A stretch of 64,000 nucleotides of DNA from Sipunculus nudus (GCA_026874595.1 CM049318.1:21863456-21927455); one strand, 5' to 3'; numbered from the stretch's first letter, positions 44,212 through 55,447 are shown. Translations and numbers: made by a program. The notes: a model not told the origin generated them from the sequence alone.

Positions 44212-47200
44212 GTGGGTCTTGAAATCGAATTTAACACAGTTAAAAAGCACACATTTATTTATTTTGTGTCAGTAATATATTTGTTTATACTTAATACGGA
44301 TAATCTAGATAGCAGTATTTTCCATTAAAGGTGATATGCATTTTAGGTATACGCATGCCATGTACGTATGCTCATGTAAATGTATATATGTTTCGCTACC
44401 CACTTCTAGACAGAAATAATGATAATAATTATTTAACAATTAAGAAATGTAACATAAAATCAATACCAAGTTTCTTAAAATAAACTCAGTTAATATATGT
44501 GGAGCATAGTCACTCCAATGCTTTGTCGGGTTTAAGTTTGTCATTTTAAGTAAGAGAACATTTTGTCGAATATTTTTTAAAATCCAACTTTGTCTAACAA
44601 TAAAGGGTTCTAACAGAAACTAAATATAATATACAGTAACACCTCGAAATCACGACAACCATCTGGACCTCGAAAAAGTGTTCGCAGTCGCGAGGTGCGC
44701 GACTGAGCGAAGTTCTTATATGAAGAGCGAAAAGCAAATCAGGACCTGCAGAAAGTGGTCATTGTTTTGAGTTGGTCGCTAAACCGAGGTGGTCGATAGG
44801 CGAGGTTTAACTGGCTTAGATTTTAATATACTTTCAGGAAACAACTGACGCGCAAAACACAGAAGCAGTAATGGGGCATACAGATTTCCATGAGGATTTA
44901 GGAAACGAAACGGAGGGCAATACATTGCCTGGCCACCACAGTGAACCATCACAGATATTTACCGTTTCAACCATGCCGACGCTCATGAACAAGAGCAGAA
45001 GGCTCACTTTTTCGCAGTTGTACCGCAGAAAAGAATTTGCTTGCATCGCTTTTGACTTCAGTGCTGACGTTATGAACAACAACATCGCACGTGCAATCGG
45101 CTGTATCATGCTTTCTCAAGGATCGGATCAATTCGGAAGATGTCTTGACGAGAGTTCGATAGATTTTTCCGACCCTGATCTTGACAAAGCAATTATAGTT
45201 TCCCCAGACAAAACGTGCAATAAGTTAGAACAATCTTCAGTCACAAATTTTCTTTGTGCATTACTTTATATCAGTGAGGATATGAGCAAAATCCGTCACC
45301 CTGTAAAACGGCATTTGTGTGTATTAAACACAGCTTTGCCAAAAGATTACGACAACCAAACTGCACTTTCTATACGGGCACTTCAATCTTGCAATGCACA
45401 CCTTTCAAACGACGGCCAATGGCAATTCGAGATGGTTGCTAAACCTAGAGATTGTGGGAAACTCGGAGTCTTTGAAGAAGTCTTTCAATCGGACGCCGAG
45501 AAGAAAATTGCTGTATCGTGGATATCGATAACATGTAAGATCATGGTTGCACTAGATGTGAATGCGGCTTGACCCGCTGCAACACTGTCTTTGATCTTAA
45601 AGCCTGTGTCACATATCCAAAACGGAGCCCGTCCGACTTCTCTGCGAGTTGAAAAGGGCATTTTCCGCAGGAATACTGCCGGTGTTTGCTCGATCACTGC
45701 GGACTCCCCCTTGATTTTTAGGGGTCAGCCGACGATCGCAGGGCACTGAAAACTGTTCTTAAATCAGCGATTTTCCAATGGCGATTTTTGAGGTTCGAGA
45801 GCTCGTGAACAGGTCGCCCGTAGATCGCTCGGGCAGCGGCCAACAAGCGATCGAAGTTCGGGCAGAAATCGAACGATTTTAGACGCATTTCTGCTTTAAA
45901 AATTGGACGGAGGTCGACAAAGCTGCGCGGCCTCCGCATGGGCTCCCTACGATACTCGAACGACCCCCTGCCGTATCCCGCCCGACTTTTACAAAGTCGA
46001 ACGTGCTGCGAACACGCTGGTGTCGGGCCGCCGTCGCGCGATTACTTCGGCCCCCGGCCGGGGTCCTCCTGTCAACTCAGCTTCCAGTACATGCTCCAAT
46101 GAAGCGGACTCAGGCTCTCGTGTCACCTTCGTCTTAGAAACTGGTTTCGTTGCTCCCTTGGTCTTCTTTGGGGTAATCTAAGCTTGTCCCTTTTACTTAG
46201 TAGCTGTTCAGTGCTCTTAACTCAGACTGCAGGCATGATGTGACAAACATTTTACATACCTTCTATATACACGAGGCGCGGACGTCGGACGACGTCAGGC
46301 AGGATTTCGGGCGGAGCCCGCCCGGGGGTTGCCCGGGTGTCCGGCGGGCATCGACAAACCAAATGACCATCGACCGCAACTCGGATGGCGCCTGCCATTA
46401 TGCCGTGCGGCCTTCGCCCGACTACCGACGGCCGCCGGGCGATTTTTGATCACCAATTATCAATGGGCACCGCCCGATCCCCGTCCGATATGAGACAGGT
46501 TAGATTTAGGCGTAAAATAAGCTCGACTTCTTGGCGGGCAAGGAATTCGGCGACTTTCTGGCGATCCATATATTCGGCCGGAGGCCATATGTGACGCAGG
46601 CTTAAGCGACCCTAACACATGGGCGTTTTGTTCGCGTTTTGCTCCTGTTTTATTCGCGTTATGATATCGTCTGGGAACGTTTGGCCCTAGGGCATTTCGG
46701 CATTGTGACACTAGAGAGAAGCACTGGCGTACTGAGTGTCAGTTGGGGACGCGAGTTCACATATATTTCTTTGTATTAATTCATCAATCGTAGCCTAATT
46801 ATGATTAAGTTAATATAATTAAGATTGTGGGTTATTACCCTCAAAATCAATCGAATATGATTGAAAACCACTGCGATGATTCCTCGGTATAGCTTGGATC
46901 ACTAATCAGGTGAGGAGGAACATGGAGGAAACTGGATCGTGCCGTACCGCATTCATTTCGGATGTAAACATTTCTTTACAATTTTTCCACCTGTGAAGTC
47001 TATTTGCCATATTTGGTCTCAGTCAATTTATATGAAAAAGATGTGGCCATGTATTATAAAAAAAATGTCAAAATTACTAACAAATGGATGCACTTAAACG
47101 AGGTGTATAAAGAATAGCAGGAGCACATAGCAATTTTTAAACCTAATATTGTCGAATTCAGTGAAACGTAAATTTGAATGACTAGTGAATGGTGTAATAT

Positions 47201-48299
47201 AAGAAAAATAAGAACATACATGTCAGACATATAATATGTTATGGATCAAATGATAATTACTTTTTCAGTTATCAGCAGCACATTTGACATCATATGTGCC
47301 TTGGTATTTTCCTGTGGCCAGGCCAGTGAGAGTAAGGTCGCCATCTTTTTCCGCTGGGTGGCTATTTCCGACGCCATTTCGTTGTTTGCGGATGGTACCA
47401 CCGGAACAATCTTCCTGCTAGGCTATGCAGATAATTGGACGTTGGTATCCAAGGGTTTCTGCGCCGTCACCGTGATTTGTAAAATGTTTGGAAGAACCAT
47501 GTCTTCTCTGACACAGGTCCACATGACCGTAAACAGATATATATGTGTCATGTTTCCATTAAAAGCCAAGGTTTTAGCATCAGCCGGAAGAAATAAAAAG
47601 GTATGATACACCATACACACGATCTTATTTGTATATATTTAACAAGCAAAGTAGACAAATCTTTTATATTTATTTTTTATTCTGACAATTTTAATTCTTT
47701 TGTCATCATATTTTATTCAAGCATCATGTGATATCTGTTTTCAGGGAATGGTGGTTGTTTTTGTGCTGGCATTGATCGGGACGGTTCTGCACGTCGCACC
47801 AAACCTCAGTAAGACGCAGACCTCTACTTATTGTAACGAGCACGTGCATTTGACACCAGATTCTCAAGTAAAGGGAGTGGTTTTCCGCACCACACGGTGG
47901 ATTTACCATGTTATGTTCCTTCTTGCTCCCTCTTTGGCGAACATTTTGATGTCAGCCTACATTCTGCGAAAGCTTGCCGTCCAAAGGCGCATGCGAAAGG
48001 AGATGAATTCCAACTCACCCACATCATCAAACGTCCGTATCACGATCAACCTCCTGGTAACTGTGCTGCTGTATTTGTTTGTTCATCTCCCATACTGTGT
48101 AACTGATATTATGTTGACCATGTACACTTCATACCTGATGACAATAATGGAAGGATTTTACATTCCGATTAATTATATTCGAGCGTCTAGTGGCATTGTT
48201 ACCGCTGTGATTTGGTTAATAATAATCCCGGATTTCAGAAAAGGGTTCCTGCCGATATACAACCTCATGCGCAGAATAATTAGACCCTTCTTTGGGTAG
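44131..48299 (+). CDS. Receptor gene 2: signal peptide, eight-Cys ectodomain, rhodopsin-like 7TM
   Basis: Gene-level entry; exons 44131-44211, 44838-45534, 47269-47600, 47745-48299 (1665 nt, 554 residues plus stop). Intron phases 0, 1, 0 match receptor gene 1. Cysteines at 96, 116, 129, 154, 167, 188, 212, 233 have spacing 20-13-25-13-21-24-21, against 21-13-25-13-21-24-21 in gene 1. Conserved blocks are SDPDLD, (E/K)TC.KLE, HLC.L.T.LPK.YDNQT and QWQF.MVAKP.DC. Instead of the 340-residue repeat there is a linker of about 65 residues. The receptor part keeps FAD (TM2), CAVTVICK (TM3), NRYICVMFPLKA, LAPSLANI (TM5), FVHLP (TM6) and helix-8-like DFRKGF; NPxxY is absent. Probably a plasma-membrane GPCR arising by tandem duplication with gene 1; ligand unknown. 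Confidence 0.87.
44634..44813. mobile_element. 180-bp pogo-like MITE in receptor gene 2 intron 1
   Basis: Left end CAGTAACACCTCGAAATCACGAC; right end in reverse complement CAGTTAAACCTCGCCTATCGACC. TA precedes the left end. It ends only 24 bp before the first base of exon 2, so it lies where the branch point and polypyrimidine tract would be. Same family as 41972-42927. Confidence 0.72.
44838..45534 (+). CDS. Receptor gene 2, exon 2 (linker and eight-Cys domain)
   Basis: Acceptor ATACTTTCAG at 44837, phase 0: ETTDAQNTEAV, then acidic GNETEGNTLPGHH and the domain from LTFSQLYRRKEFACIAF to KPRDC. Ends phase 1 within TM1 (AVSWISIT-F) at donor GTAAGA (45535). As in gene 1, the unspliced frame soon stops (45572), a possible soluble form. 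Confidence 0.88.
45597..46606. mobile_element. GC-rich terminal-inverted-repeat element, about 1 kb, in receptor gene 2 intron 2
   Basis: Left end TTAAAGCCTGTGTCACATATCC; right end in reverse complement TTAAGCCTGCGTCACATATGG. TTAA at both borders is compatible with a piggyBac-like TTAA target, though the spacing differs by one base. The interior is strikingly rich in G+C (GGGCGGAGCCCGCCCGGGGG, GACGACGTCAGG) compared with its surroundings. No transposase is recognised. Confidence 0.75.
46735..46920 (+). repeat. Dispersed repeat family B, copy in receptor gene 2 intron 2
   Basis: Matches 49620-49800: TTAATTCATCA(A/T)CCGTAGCCTAA, ACCAC(T/A)GCGATG.ATTC and ATAGCTTG.ATCACTA. An inverted copy is inside the insertion at 38437-38918. 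Confidence 0.75.
47269..47600 (+). CDS. Receptor gene 2, exon 3 (TM1 second half to TM3)
   Basis: Acceptor CTTTTTCAG at 47268; phase 1 entry completes Phe: ISIT-F-ISSTFDIICALVFSC (TM1). VAIFFRWVAISDAISLFADG (TM2) is almost identical to gene 1. Then FCAVTVICKMFGRTMSSLT (TM3) and VNRYICVMFPLKA. Ends phase 0 (GRNKK) at donor GTATGA. Confidence 0.88.
47745..48299 (+). CDS. Receptor gene 2, exon 4 (TM4 to C-terminus)
   Basis: Acceptor CTGTTTTCAG at 47744, phase 0. GMVVVFVLALIGTVLHVAPN (TM4), Cys in loop 2 (TYCNEH), VMFLLAPSLANILMSAYIL (TM5), basic loop RKLAVQRRMRKEMN, VRITINLLVTVLLYLFVHLP (TM6), YIRASSGIVTAVIWLIIIPD (TM7) and DFRKGF, then a short basic tail ending PFFG. Stop at 48297-48299. Intron 3 is only 144 bp. 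Confidence 0.88.
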   Translation, partial: GMVVVFVLALIGTVLHVAPNLSKTQTSTYCNEHVHLTPDSQVKGVVFRTTRWIYHVMFLLAPSLANILMSAYILRKLAVQRRMRKEMNSNSPTSSNVRITINLLVTVLLYLFVHLPYCVTDIMLTMYTSYLMTIMEGFYIPINYIRASSGIVTAVIWLIIIPDFRKGFLPIYNLMRRIIRPFFG

Positions 48300-48347
48300 G
48301 CCTGGAAAAAAAGAGTATAGCGCTCTCTCAAGTGAATTGTTTTAATA

Positions 48348-48690
48348 TATACTATAGTTGGCTTTCTATTTTCGAGGTTAAGATTTCCCTTTTTTCTTTT
48401 TAAATGTTTCGCGAGGATTTCCATTTTCACGATCTCACATTAAAAAAGGCTTTCACACAGAGTATAACAATTATTATGTAAATTAATTATATGAAATATT
48501 GTGCCCAAAAGCTTATAAACAAAAAGTATTTTGTTAATGGTGAGCAGTTGGAATAAATATGATATCATTTAAAATATAAATCTTTGAACATGTACGATCT
48601 ATGTTCATTTATACTTTCAATAAAAACTTTACCTTTCTACTTTTGCCCTTTTTGAAACCCTTGCGAAAAGAAAATTCGCCACAGTATATT
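48348..48690. mobile_element. MITE with TTTTCGCG-type inverted ends (family C)
   Basis: Left ACTATAGTTGGCTTTCTATTTTCGAGG; right in reverse complement ACTGTGGCGAATTTTCTTTTCGCAAGGG. Interior has TTTCGCGAGGATTTCC and ATTTTCACGATCTCA. A second member is at 52957-53365. It lies about 50 bp after the receptor gene 2 stop, so the 3'UTR probably enters it; CAATAAAAACTT at about 48618 is a candidate polyadenylation signal. Confidence 0.65.
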
Positions 48691-48699
48691 GCCACTGTT

Positions 48700-49540
48700 T
48701 CTGATTGCGCGATGATCACCTAATAAACTCAAAATACCACTGTTTCTAGTTGCGTGATGATCATTGTATAAATTCAAATTACCTTTGTTTCTAGTTGCGT
48801 GAAGATCATTTTACAAACTTTCTGCCGTGTCTAAATTTTGACTTGATAAAATAAATGTATAAATTACCGTTTGTGATGATAGCTCTGTTAAAAATATAGT
48901 GAACAAAAATAAAAGAGCACATGTTTTTATTTACTTATCTCATGGATTTCAAGTATTTGGAGCAGTAACATATGTTTGTAAGCCAGTGTTTTTGTTTAAT
49001 GAATGTCGTATATGGTATATATATTTCGTATCATTAATCAATTTCTAAACAGTGTTGAACAGTAAATAATGTAATATTGTTATTCTCATCGTTACAGTCC
49101 ATTCAAAGATAATATAATATTTGCCGGATGAAAAATTTCATGTCATGAAAATATGAGTTCTCAAGACTGCAGTTTAAATAGTAGTGAAGCTTCAGATTAG
49201 GTGGTTATTAAATTTAAGACCCATGTCGTTTGTTCCAACTAATTTCATATATTGGAAAATCGTGGTAATATTTAGATTTTGTTTGAAAGGCATTAGCAAA
49301 GGGATTGTATATAAAGGATTTTATACATATATATGTATTACCAAGGGAACTTTACTTCCATAAAACTTAGGAATGACGCTGTTTGAATACTAGGCTCGTT
49401 TTGAAGTAATTGTACACCTTTGGGAAAATATCCGAAAACATTTATACCCAAAAATAAAAGATCTGTTTGTCTTCTGGAATTCCTATTATTGATGTGCATG
49501 CATGCAGTGTGTACTGCTTTTCGTAAATCCCTCTGAATTA
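48700..49540. other. Intergenic; nothing recognised
   Basis: AT-rich. Between 48700 and 48840 the phrase CACTGTTTCT(A/G)(A/G)TTGCGTGATGATCA recurs three times with about 50-bp spacing, a small decayed tandem repeat. No gene seen. Confidence 0.5.
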
Positions 49541-49544
49541 TTTT

Positions 49545-50260
49545 TTTTTATATCTGATCGCATGAAAACAATCATGGCCGGCACGGTTTACTGGACGCAT
49601 AAAATGAAATGATTCATTACCATAGAGGCGGAGTTTCATTTTGGGTTGCAATTTTACATGTGTTCTTCTGTGTTAATTCATCATCCGTAGCCTAACATTA
49701 AAATTATGGACTGTTAACCACGATATGAATGCAACATTATGAGAACCACAGCGATGCATTCATCGATATAGCTTGTATCACTACTCAAATCGCCCAATCA
49801 CCTATCTGACCTTCATAAACTAAAGGTAATCGCTTGGATCTTTCATTAAAATAGGCCAGATAACGTGGATATCACCCCGCACAGGCTTTTTGTTTTGTTT
49901 ATATTAATGTATGTGTGGGGGCCCGCCAAAATGATAAAAAAACAAGGGCATCTGGCAGCAAGTCAAATAAGCTAGAGCTTTGCAAATGGCGTTTTTACAA
50001 CAAGTGACAATTCTGCCTCCGCATATATGCAACCTACCGCCTTAGGTTACTTGAATTTCCCTTTTATCTAAATTGCTGTGTTTAAAACCTGTTGTTGATA
50101 AACAGGTTCCAACATCCTTCACGAAGGCCTCACAAAATCTTTTCACAACCAAAATTGCCCAAATATCATTAATATACACAGAGGAAGCCAGAAAACACAT
50201 AAATACTTTTTCAAGGAGTAGGAGATGTAATGCATGCATGAATGCATGAGACACTTCACT
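49545..50260 (+). repeat. Composite dispersed repeat: family B (49545-49800) followed by family A (49800-50260)
   Basis: The first part matches the reverse of 38437-38740 and 46735-46920. The second matches 31905-32320 and the reverse of 30045-30320. Adjacent here, they may be two halves of one element of about 700 bp. Confidence 0.78.
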
Positions 50261-50269
50261 TGGCTTTAA

Positions 50270-52140
50270 TAGACATTCGGAGTATTATTATCCTGAAAGT
50301 TTCGCCAGCACCTCGATACCACAAATACAGTCCCCATTAAATATTTAGGATATGCAAAAAATACCGAAAATCTGTACTGGTATCAGGCGTATACAAGTGG
50401 ACTTTCCGGCCAATATCTTCAAATCGGAAAAAACACGGCTGTCATTTTAGTTAAACAGCACCCTTTCGCCAGAAGTCGTTTATACTGAAAAAAATTAGGG
50501 TATTGTGTGAACTGCCGGAACCACTTCCCCCTGTGGTCAAACTTCACTATAAAATGTCACCACAATCCAAGAAAAATTCTCATTTATTTCTTTAATAAAC
50601 ATACGCATGCTTGAAATAGTTAACTTATTTAATAAAATCTGTGTAACAAAAACATTCATGCTCCTGTTAATTGCTTTTAAGGGACTCTAGTTTACCCATT
50701 TTCTGTGGCCTTAATTTTACGCTTTTGCTACATACCTATACATTTAGAGAGCCAAAGTATATTGTGGGGAAAGGAAATCCTTGACCGACAATGCCTAACC
50801 AGGAAAGATTTACTTTAAAATAAAAACAGCAGATGGTTGCAATTAGTTTAAAATTTTCGAATGGGCTATTTAACACTGTTGGTCTTTTACACGTCAAGGG
50901 TTTCACATGTGAGCCTAAGTATCATCCAAAACTCCTGGACATTTGCTCCTTGCATACTTTAATTTAAAGGCCTAAGTTGATGAGAAACGTTTTCTACAAA
51001 TTCTAGAGTGCCTTTCTTGAACTGTTACGAGGAAAGTCATATAGAGTAAGCTCACACTGTTGTATAATGTCAGGATTAAGATACATGTAAAACGAGAACC
51101 TTGACAGATCAGTAATGTATACTTGCAACCAAGCCTCCCTTTAATGACACAAAATATCTGAATTAACAGTCATTATAGGATAGTTATAAGATATTCTTAT
51201 ATTACAATATATATATCCGATGACAGGAACTAGCAACAACATGATAATAAGTTGAACGGCTAATTATCGTACCACCATTAGATGTAAAAGTTCTTTTTCG
51301 TCTATGTATAAAAACGTCGTCGGAGGGACTGACTGTTACCTATATATAAGGATATAACAAATGGTTTATGGCCATTTCATGGATCTTACATGGTCAGTTT
51401 GGACGCCATCTTGGAGTCTTCTGTCACATGAATACTCAGTGACAATTAAGTTGGTTTAAGGTCTCTTGAACCTAAAAGAACAGGGAAGGATAAAGCTTTC
51501 ATCATCTGTACTTCAAGCAGAGTTCTTTCATCTAATCAACTCCACCTATATATAGGTGGGAATATTTGACTTTTCTGTTATTATTCTTATTATCTGCCAC
51601 TTTTTTCGTCCGATTTCATGAGGATATACCTTACTATGGTCCAAATATTTGAACCAGTTTCAAACATATTATTTTCAAATTCACAGGGGTAAAAAAGTGC
51701 AATTTTTCTCAGATTTTCAATGTCAATTTTACTTCTTACCTGTAAGGTATAAAGACAAATAGGTTTATAACTTACTATGATATCTGGTTTCCAACGTTCC
51801 TTGGGTACCGTTTTGTATTCATTTATGTGTGTGATAGGTGACTCAACCCTTTCAATGAGTTTTTTTTCTGCATGCTAAGCCGAATTTTAACACAACTGAT
51901 GGGTCATCCGCATGCTTGGGACCTGCACATATTGAAAGGGGCTCTCTGCATGCGGGGTTCCGGCTGGTTCCACACGGACATGGAAAGGCATGGAAATGTA
52001 TGGAAAGGCAGCCTTATTCATTAACCTCACTGGAATCTCCTATACGTTACCCTTACCTGCATACAGACCTATAAGGCGAAAACCATTAACCAAAGATTTG
52101 TGTAATACATAAAACCAGATGTTTCATGTAACCGTATATC
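50270..52140. other. Intergenic; an 18-bp perfect palindrome, otherwise nothing recognised
   Basis: CCACCTATATATAGGTGG at 51542-51559 is a perfect palindrome followed by TTATTATTCTTATTATCTGCCAC. No gene content was recognised on either strand. Confidence 0.5.
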
Positions 52141-52179
52141 ATATATTGACACGATATTTTATATTATCACTTAGTTAAC

Positions 52180-52290
52180 AACAACAGAACGTTTCCCAAT
52201 CAAAATTACCTTAAGATAATAATTATATAAACAGAGGAAGCCAGAAATAACAAATTAGTTTTCAAAGTGTAGGTCATTTGGCACCTTTAA
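52180..52290 (+). repeat. Dispersed repeat family A, partial copy
   Basis: CCAATCAAAATTACCTTAAGATAATAATTAT followed by ACAGAGGAAGCCAGAAA and AAGTGTAGGTCA matches the 3' part of 31905-32320 and 49800-50260. Confidence 0.65.
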
Positions 52291-52956
52291 GATTTTACTC
52301 GCAGATATTAATTGGTTCATATATATTGTTCTCTCATTAGGTTATTATATGCTTAGATTGCAAAAACAGAACCCCTGTGATAAGTGAAAAAAGAGAAAAC
52401 CGCAAAATAGTTATAAAGTGTACCTGAAGCTAACCTGAGTATATCGCTTAGCTCCATGCAATTCAAATTTATATATACACCTGTTTATACAGCCTAGATA
52501 CTCAACCCTTGAGTCACGGCGATTTCTATAGCCTACTAGGAGCTTCAAAGGTCAGAAGCCATATAATTATATATGTATGTATACGTATGTATTTAATCTA
52601 TGATATGAACACGAATGCATGAATTTATTTAATAAAAGGAGGTAAGAAAGATACCGGTGAAATGTGGCGGGACGAATTTCCTTCTTTTTATTAGTGAAAA
52701 TATGTCACTTTATACAACCGCCTGTGGTTCAGTGTCTATGTACAGACTGGCTTGGTTCAGTGAGCATTTTCATCATTTCCATTCCCCTTGGTATCTATAT
52801 TCATTCTGCTTATATCCATCCCTACACATGCACTCCTCAAATAGGCTCATTGCTTCATACTTACTACAAATTAATTTGGTATATTGTGGATTATGAAACT
52901 TATTATTACATCCTGAAGGTATATCTTCTATTTCCGTTGACAGAATATTATTTATT

Positions 52957-53365
52957 TGCTGTGGTTGGCTTCATATTCGCGTGTTTGAATTTTCGCGATT
53001 TGCAATTTTCATCGTTACGTAAGCGTTTCATTTTCACGATCTCATCATACAGGGATTTAGAAAGTGTCTATGATTACACGAATTATTAAATATAATCTTG
53101 AAAACGAAATTCAAAGGCAATGCAAGGACAGATATTTCAAAAGTTATTAAGTTTTAAATCATATTTTCTTTTTCATTCATATGTATCATAGAAGTTCTGT
53201 TATTGTATATAACATGGCTACGGTATCACGCTACAGTATATAAATACCTTTTCACCTGTGTTGAACAGGCGTTTTATTCACGAAGGTTTCATCTTAGCGA
53301 TAACTTCTCTTACGCGAATACCGCGAACTTTAAACCCTCGCGAAAATAAAGGCAACCTCAGTATG
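52957..53365. mobile_element. MITE family C, second member
   Basis: Left CTGTGGTTGGCTTCATATTCGCGTG and ATTTTCACGATCTCATCA align with 48351-48440. Right in reverse complement CTGAGGTTGCCTTTATTTTCGCGAGGG aligns with the same terminus. Open frames at 52657-53089 overlap the element and have no recognisable content. Confidence 0.65.
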
Positions 53366-53369
53366 TATC

Positions 53370-55350
53370 AGTATATCACTAGGTAACGCTATATTATACT
53401 GAGGAATATGATCTTGAATGTATTGTTTTTGTGTAAGTACCAAGAACACATATCAGTAACCTTCTCTCTTGGTTGACTCCGGAACATGCGCACTCAAATA
53501 CTTACTCTTCCTATGTAATCAATACCAGGAGAACATTTTTCAGCAAAAACAAAATACAAATGGTTTCATCCTTATAATTTTATAAACTTTACTTCAGTAG
53601 ATAAGGATAAAAAAAAGAAAAATTCCCAAAATCAAAATAATCTGACGGGCGAAATATCCTAAATTACAGGTGGATTAGTGACCCAAGAGGTCTTGGATGC
53701 AGAAACAGGAAGTCTATTAGATTAGCCTCTAAATATCTGATATCGATAAATGTGTCAGCAAAAAAAGTGTCATCAATCAAACTTAACATATTTATCACTA
53801 AACTTTTCTCTGAATATCAGTTAAACGCTTATTTAGCACCAATCTTTGTTGTTGTTTAATGATAGTCTTGGGACGGGGTCACACTCCCTCTCAACTAAAG
53901 TGCTCGAGCGCCATCATACACTTCTGTATTGTTGTTAGATCTGGAAATATTTTTTTTTAAAACTTGCAAATTTCACATTATGTCAATTACATGTGTGAAA
54001 CTGACGCGATTTATGGTTTTAGTTATGCTCTTTTTTTTTTTTACGGGAGACAGAAGGATCATGAATTTGTGCCTGCTCTTTAAAAGCAGTATAAATTATG
54101 ACGATAAAAACTATTTTTGTCCTGTCACTGGTTTCTGTAATGTATATGAAAATACAATTTCTCATTTTTATTTTTTATAGTGTTACTAGGAGGCTTTTAG
54201 ACCAGTTTTAGTGGTTTTCGTAATGATATTGTGCCACAATGTTCAGTCATGTTCGCCGGGAAACAATGGGCACGGTGTAACTCAAGAAGAAAAATGTCTG
54301 ACTTCCTGATAACGTAGGTCGTGAGAATGTCAGTAAAATTCAAGAAACTTGGCCACGTGGCCCCAGTTGACCTTCTGTGGGCCTAAAATCAATGAAAGCG
54401 ACCAGTATTTAAACCTCTGGCCTTAATAATTGAATATTCCTGATTTCAGCGATCTGTGATGTAAGGAGTCGAATAAAAATTTATAACCTTCCGTTTAAGG
54501 TCAAGCAACATAATTGCCTATAAAAATATCAATAAAGATTTTACATAAAATAAACCCAATTCCTGATGGAAAAATTTTTTTCTTTTTATTTTCTACAAAA
54601 ATATGAGGTTGTGCGATTTGTTCAAAATATATTGGTACATCTATGAGCACTGTCAAATCGGCAGTGACGTCACACACCGGAAAATCCCCTGCGACTAAAA
54701 ATAATAGATCTCGGCAAAAGCACAGTATTTCTGCCACTGTTAGTTCCAAATTTTCAGGAGAGAATAAAAATAACATGCATTACTTGATCTAAGTTGTTCA
54801 TAAAATTTAGTCCATGATGTCACATGGGTACCAGTAAATCAAATCAGGGCAAAGTCTGGGATCTGGATGAAATCATCCGTTCACATAACAAACGCACGTG
54901 GAATATGTTTACCTAACCATAACAGTCCAATCTTTTCATCCATATATCATAATTTTGCTTTGGTAGCACTGACACAGTGTGCATGAACTGGGACCTTCAT
55001 CTCTAAGGTCCAGCTCCTGAACAACTAGTTTGTGTTCACCCACTCATAATTTCACATTTTGATAATCGATTAAGACTAGAAGCGGTAGTTCAGGTGTAAA
55101 GGAGTTTACAGAAGATGTCTAGGTAGGCTCCCCTGACCTTATTTACATTGTGTGTTGCGCCCGGACGTCACGGCCATAAATACGACACCTAACGCAATCG
55201 TAATATTATACGTTGGTTCTTCCTGAATTATCCGTGTCACGATGCGTGGCCCAGATTTACTCCATGCTTGTCATGGATGCTTAATTATCTCGTGTCTGCC
55301 AAAATTATTTATATTTAAACATTCCCTCTAGGACTTTCCTCTGGAATTAC
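53370..55350. other. Intergenic, upstream of TSP1 gene; nothing firm recognised
   Basis: AT-rich. A TGACGTCA (CRE-like octamer) at 54664-54671 and CATAAATA at about 55174 lie upstream of the next gene but could be chance. Confidence 0.35.
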
Positions 55351-55355
55351 CCGAA

Positions 55356-55447
55356 ATGCGATGTTCACTGGCGGTTGTGACTTGGGTCTGCTTGGTAGAA
55401 CTGTGTGCCCAGAACAAGGTGTTTGTTCTAGGAGCTCCACAGATTAG
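55356..55447 (+). CDS. TSP1 gene, exon 1 (signal peptide)
   Basis: MRCSLAVVTWVCLVELCAQN followed by KVFVLGAPQI: a good signal peptide, with cleavage likely after CAQ. Ends phase 2 at AG|GTGAGT (55448). Confidence 0.72.

Noticed and set aside
52657-53089. Open frames of 79 and 141 codons
   Set aside because: Overlap the family C MITE and contain no recognisable domain or exon borders matching a neighbouring gene.
54664-54671. CRE-like TGACGTCA as promoter element of the TSP1 gene
   Set aside because: A single octamer about 690 bp from the start codon without other promoter features; chance cannot be excluded.
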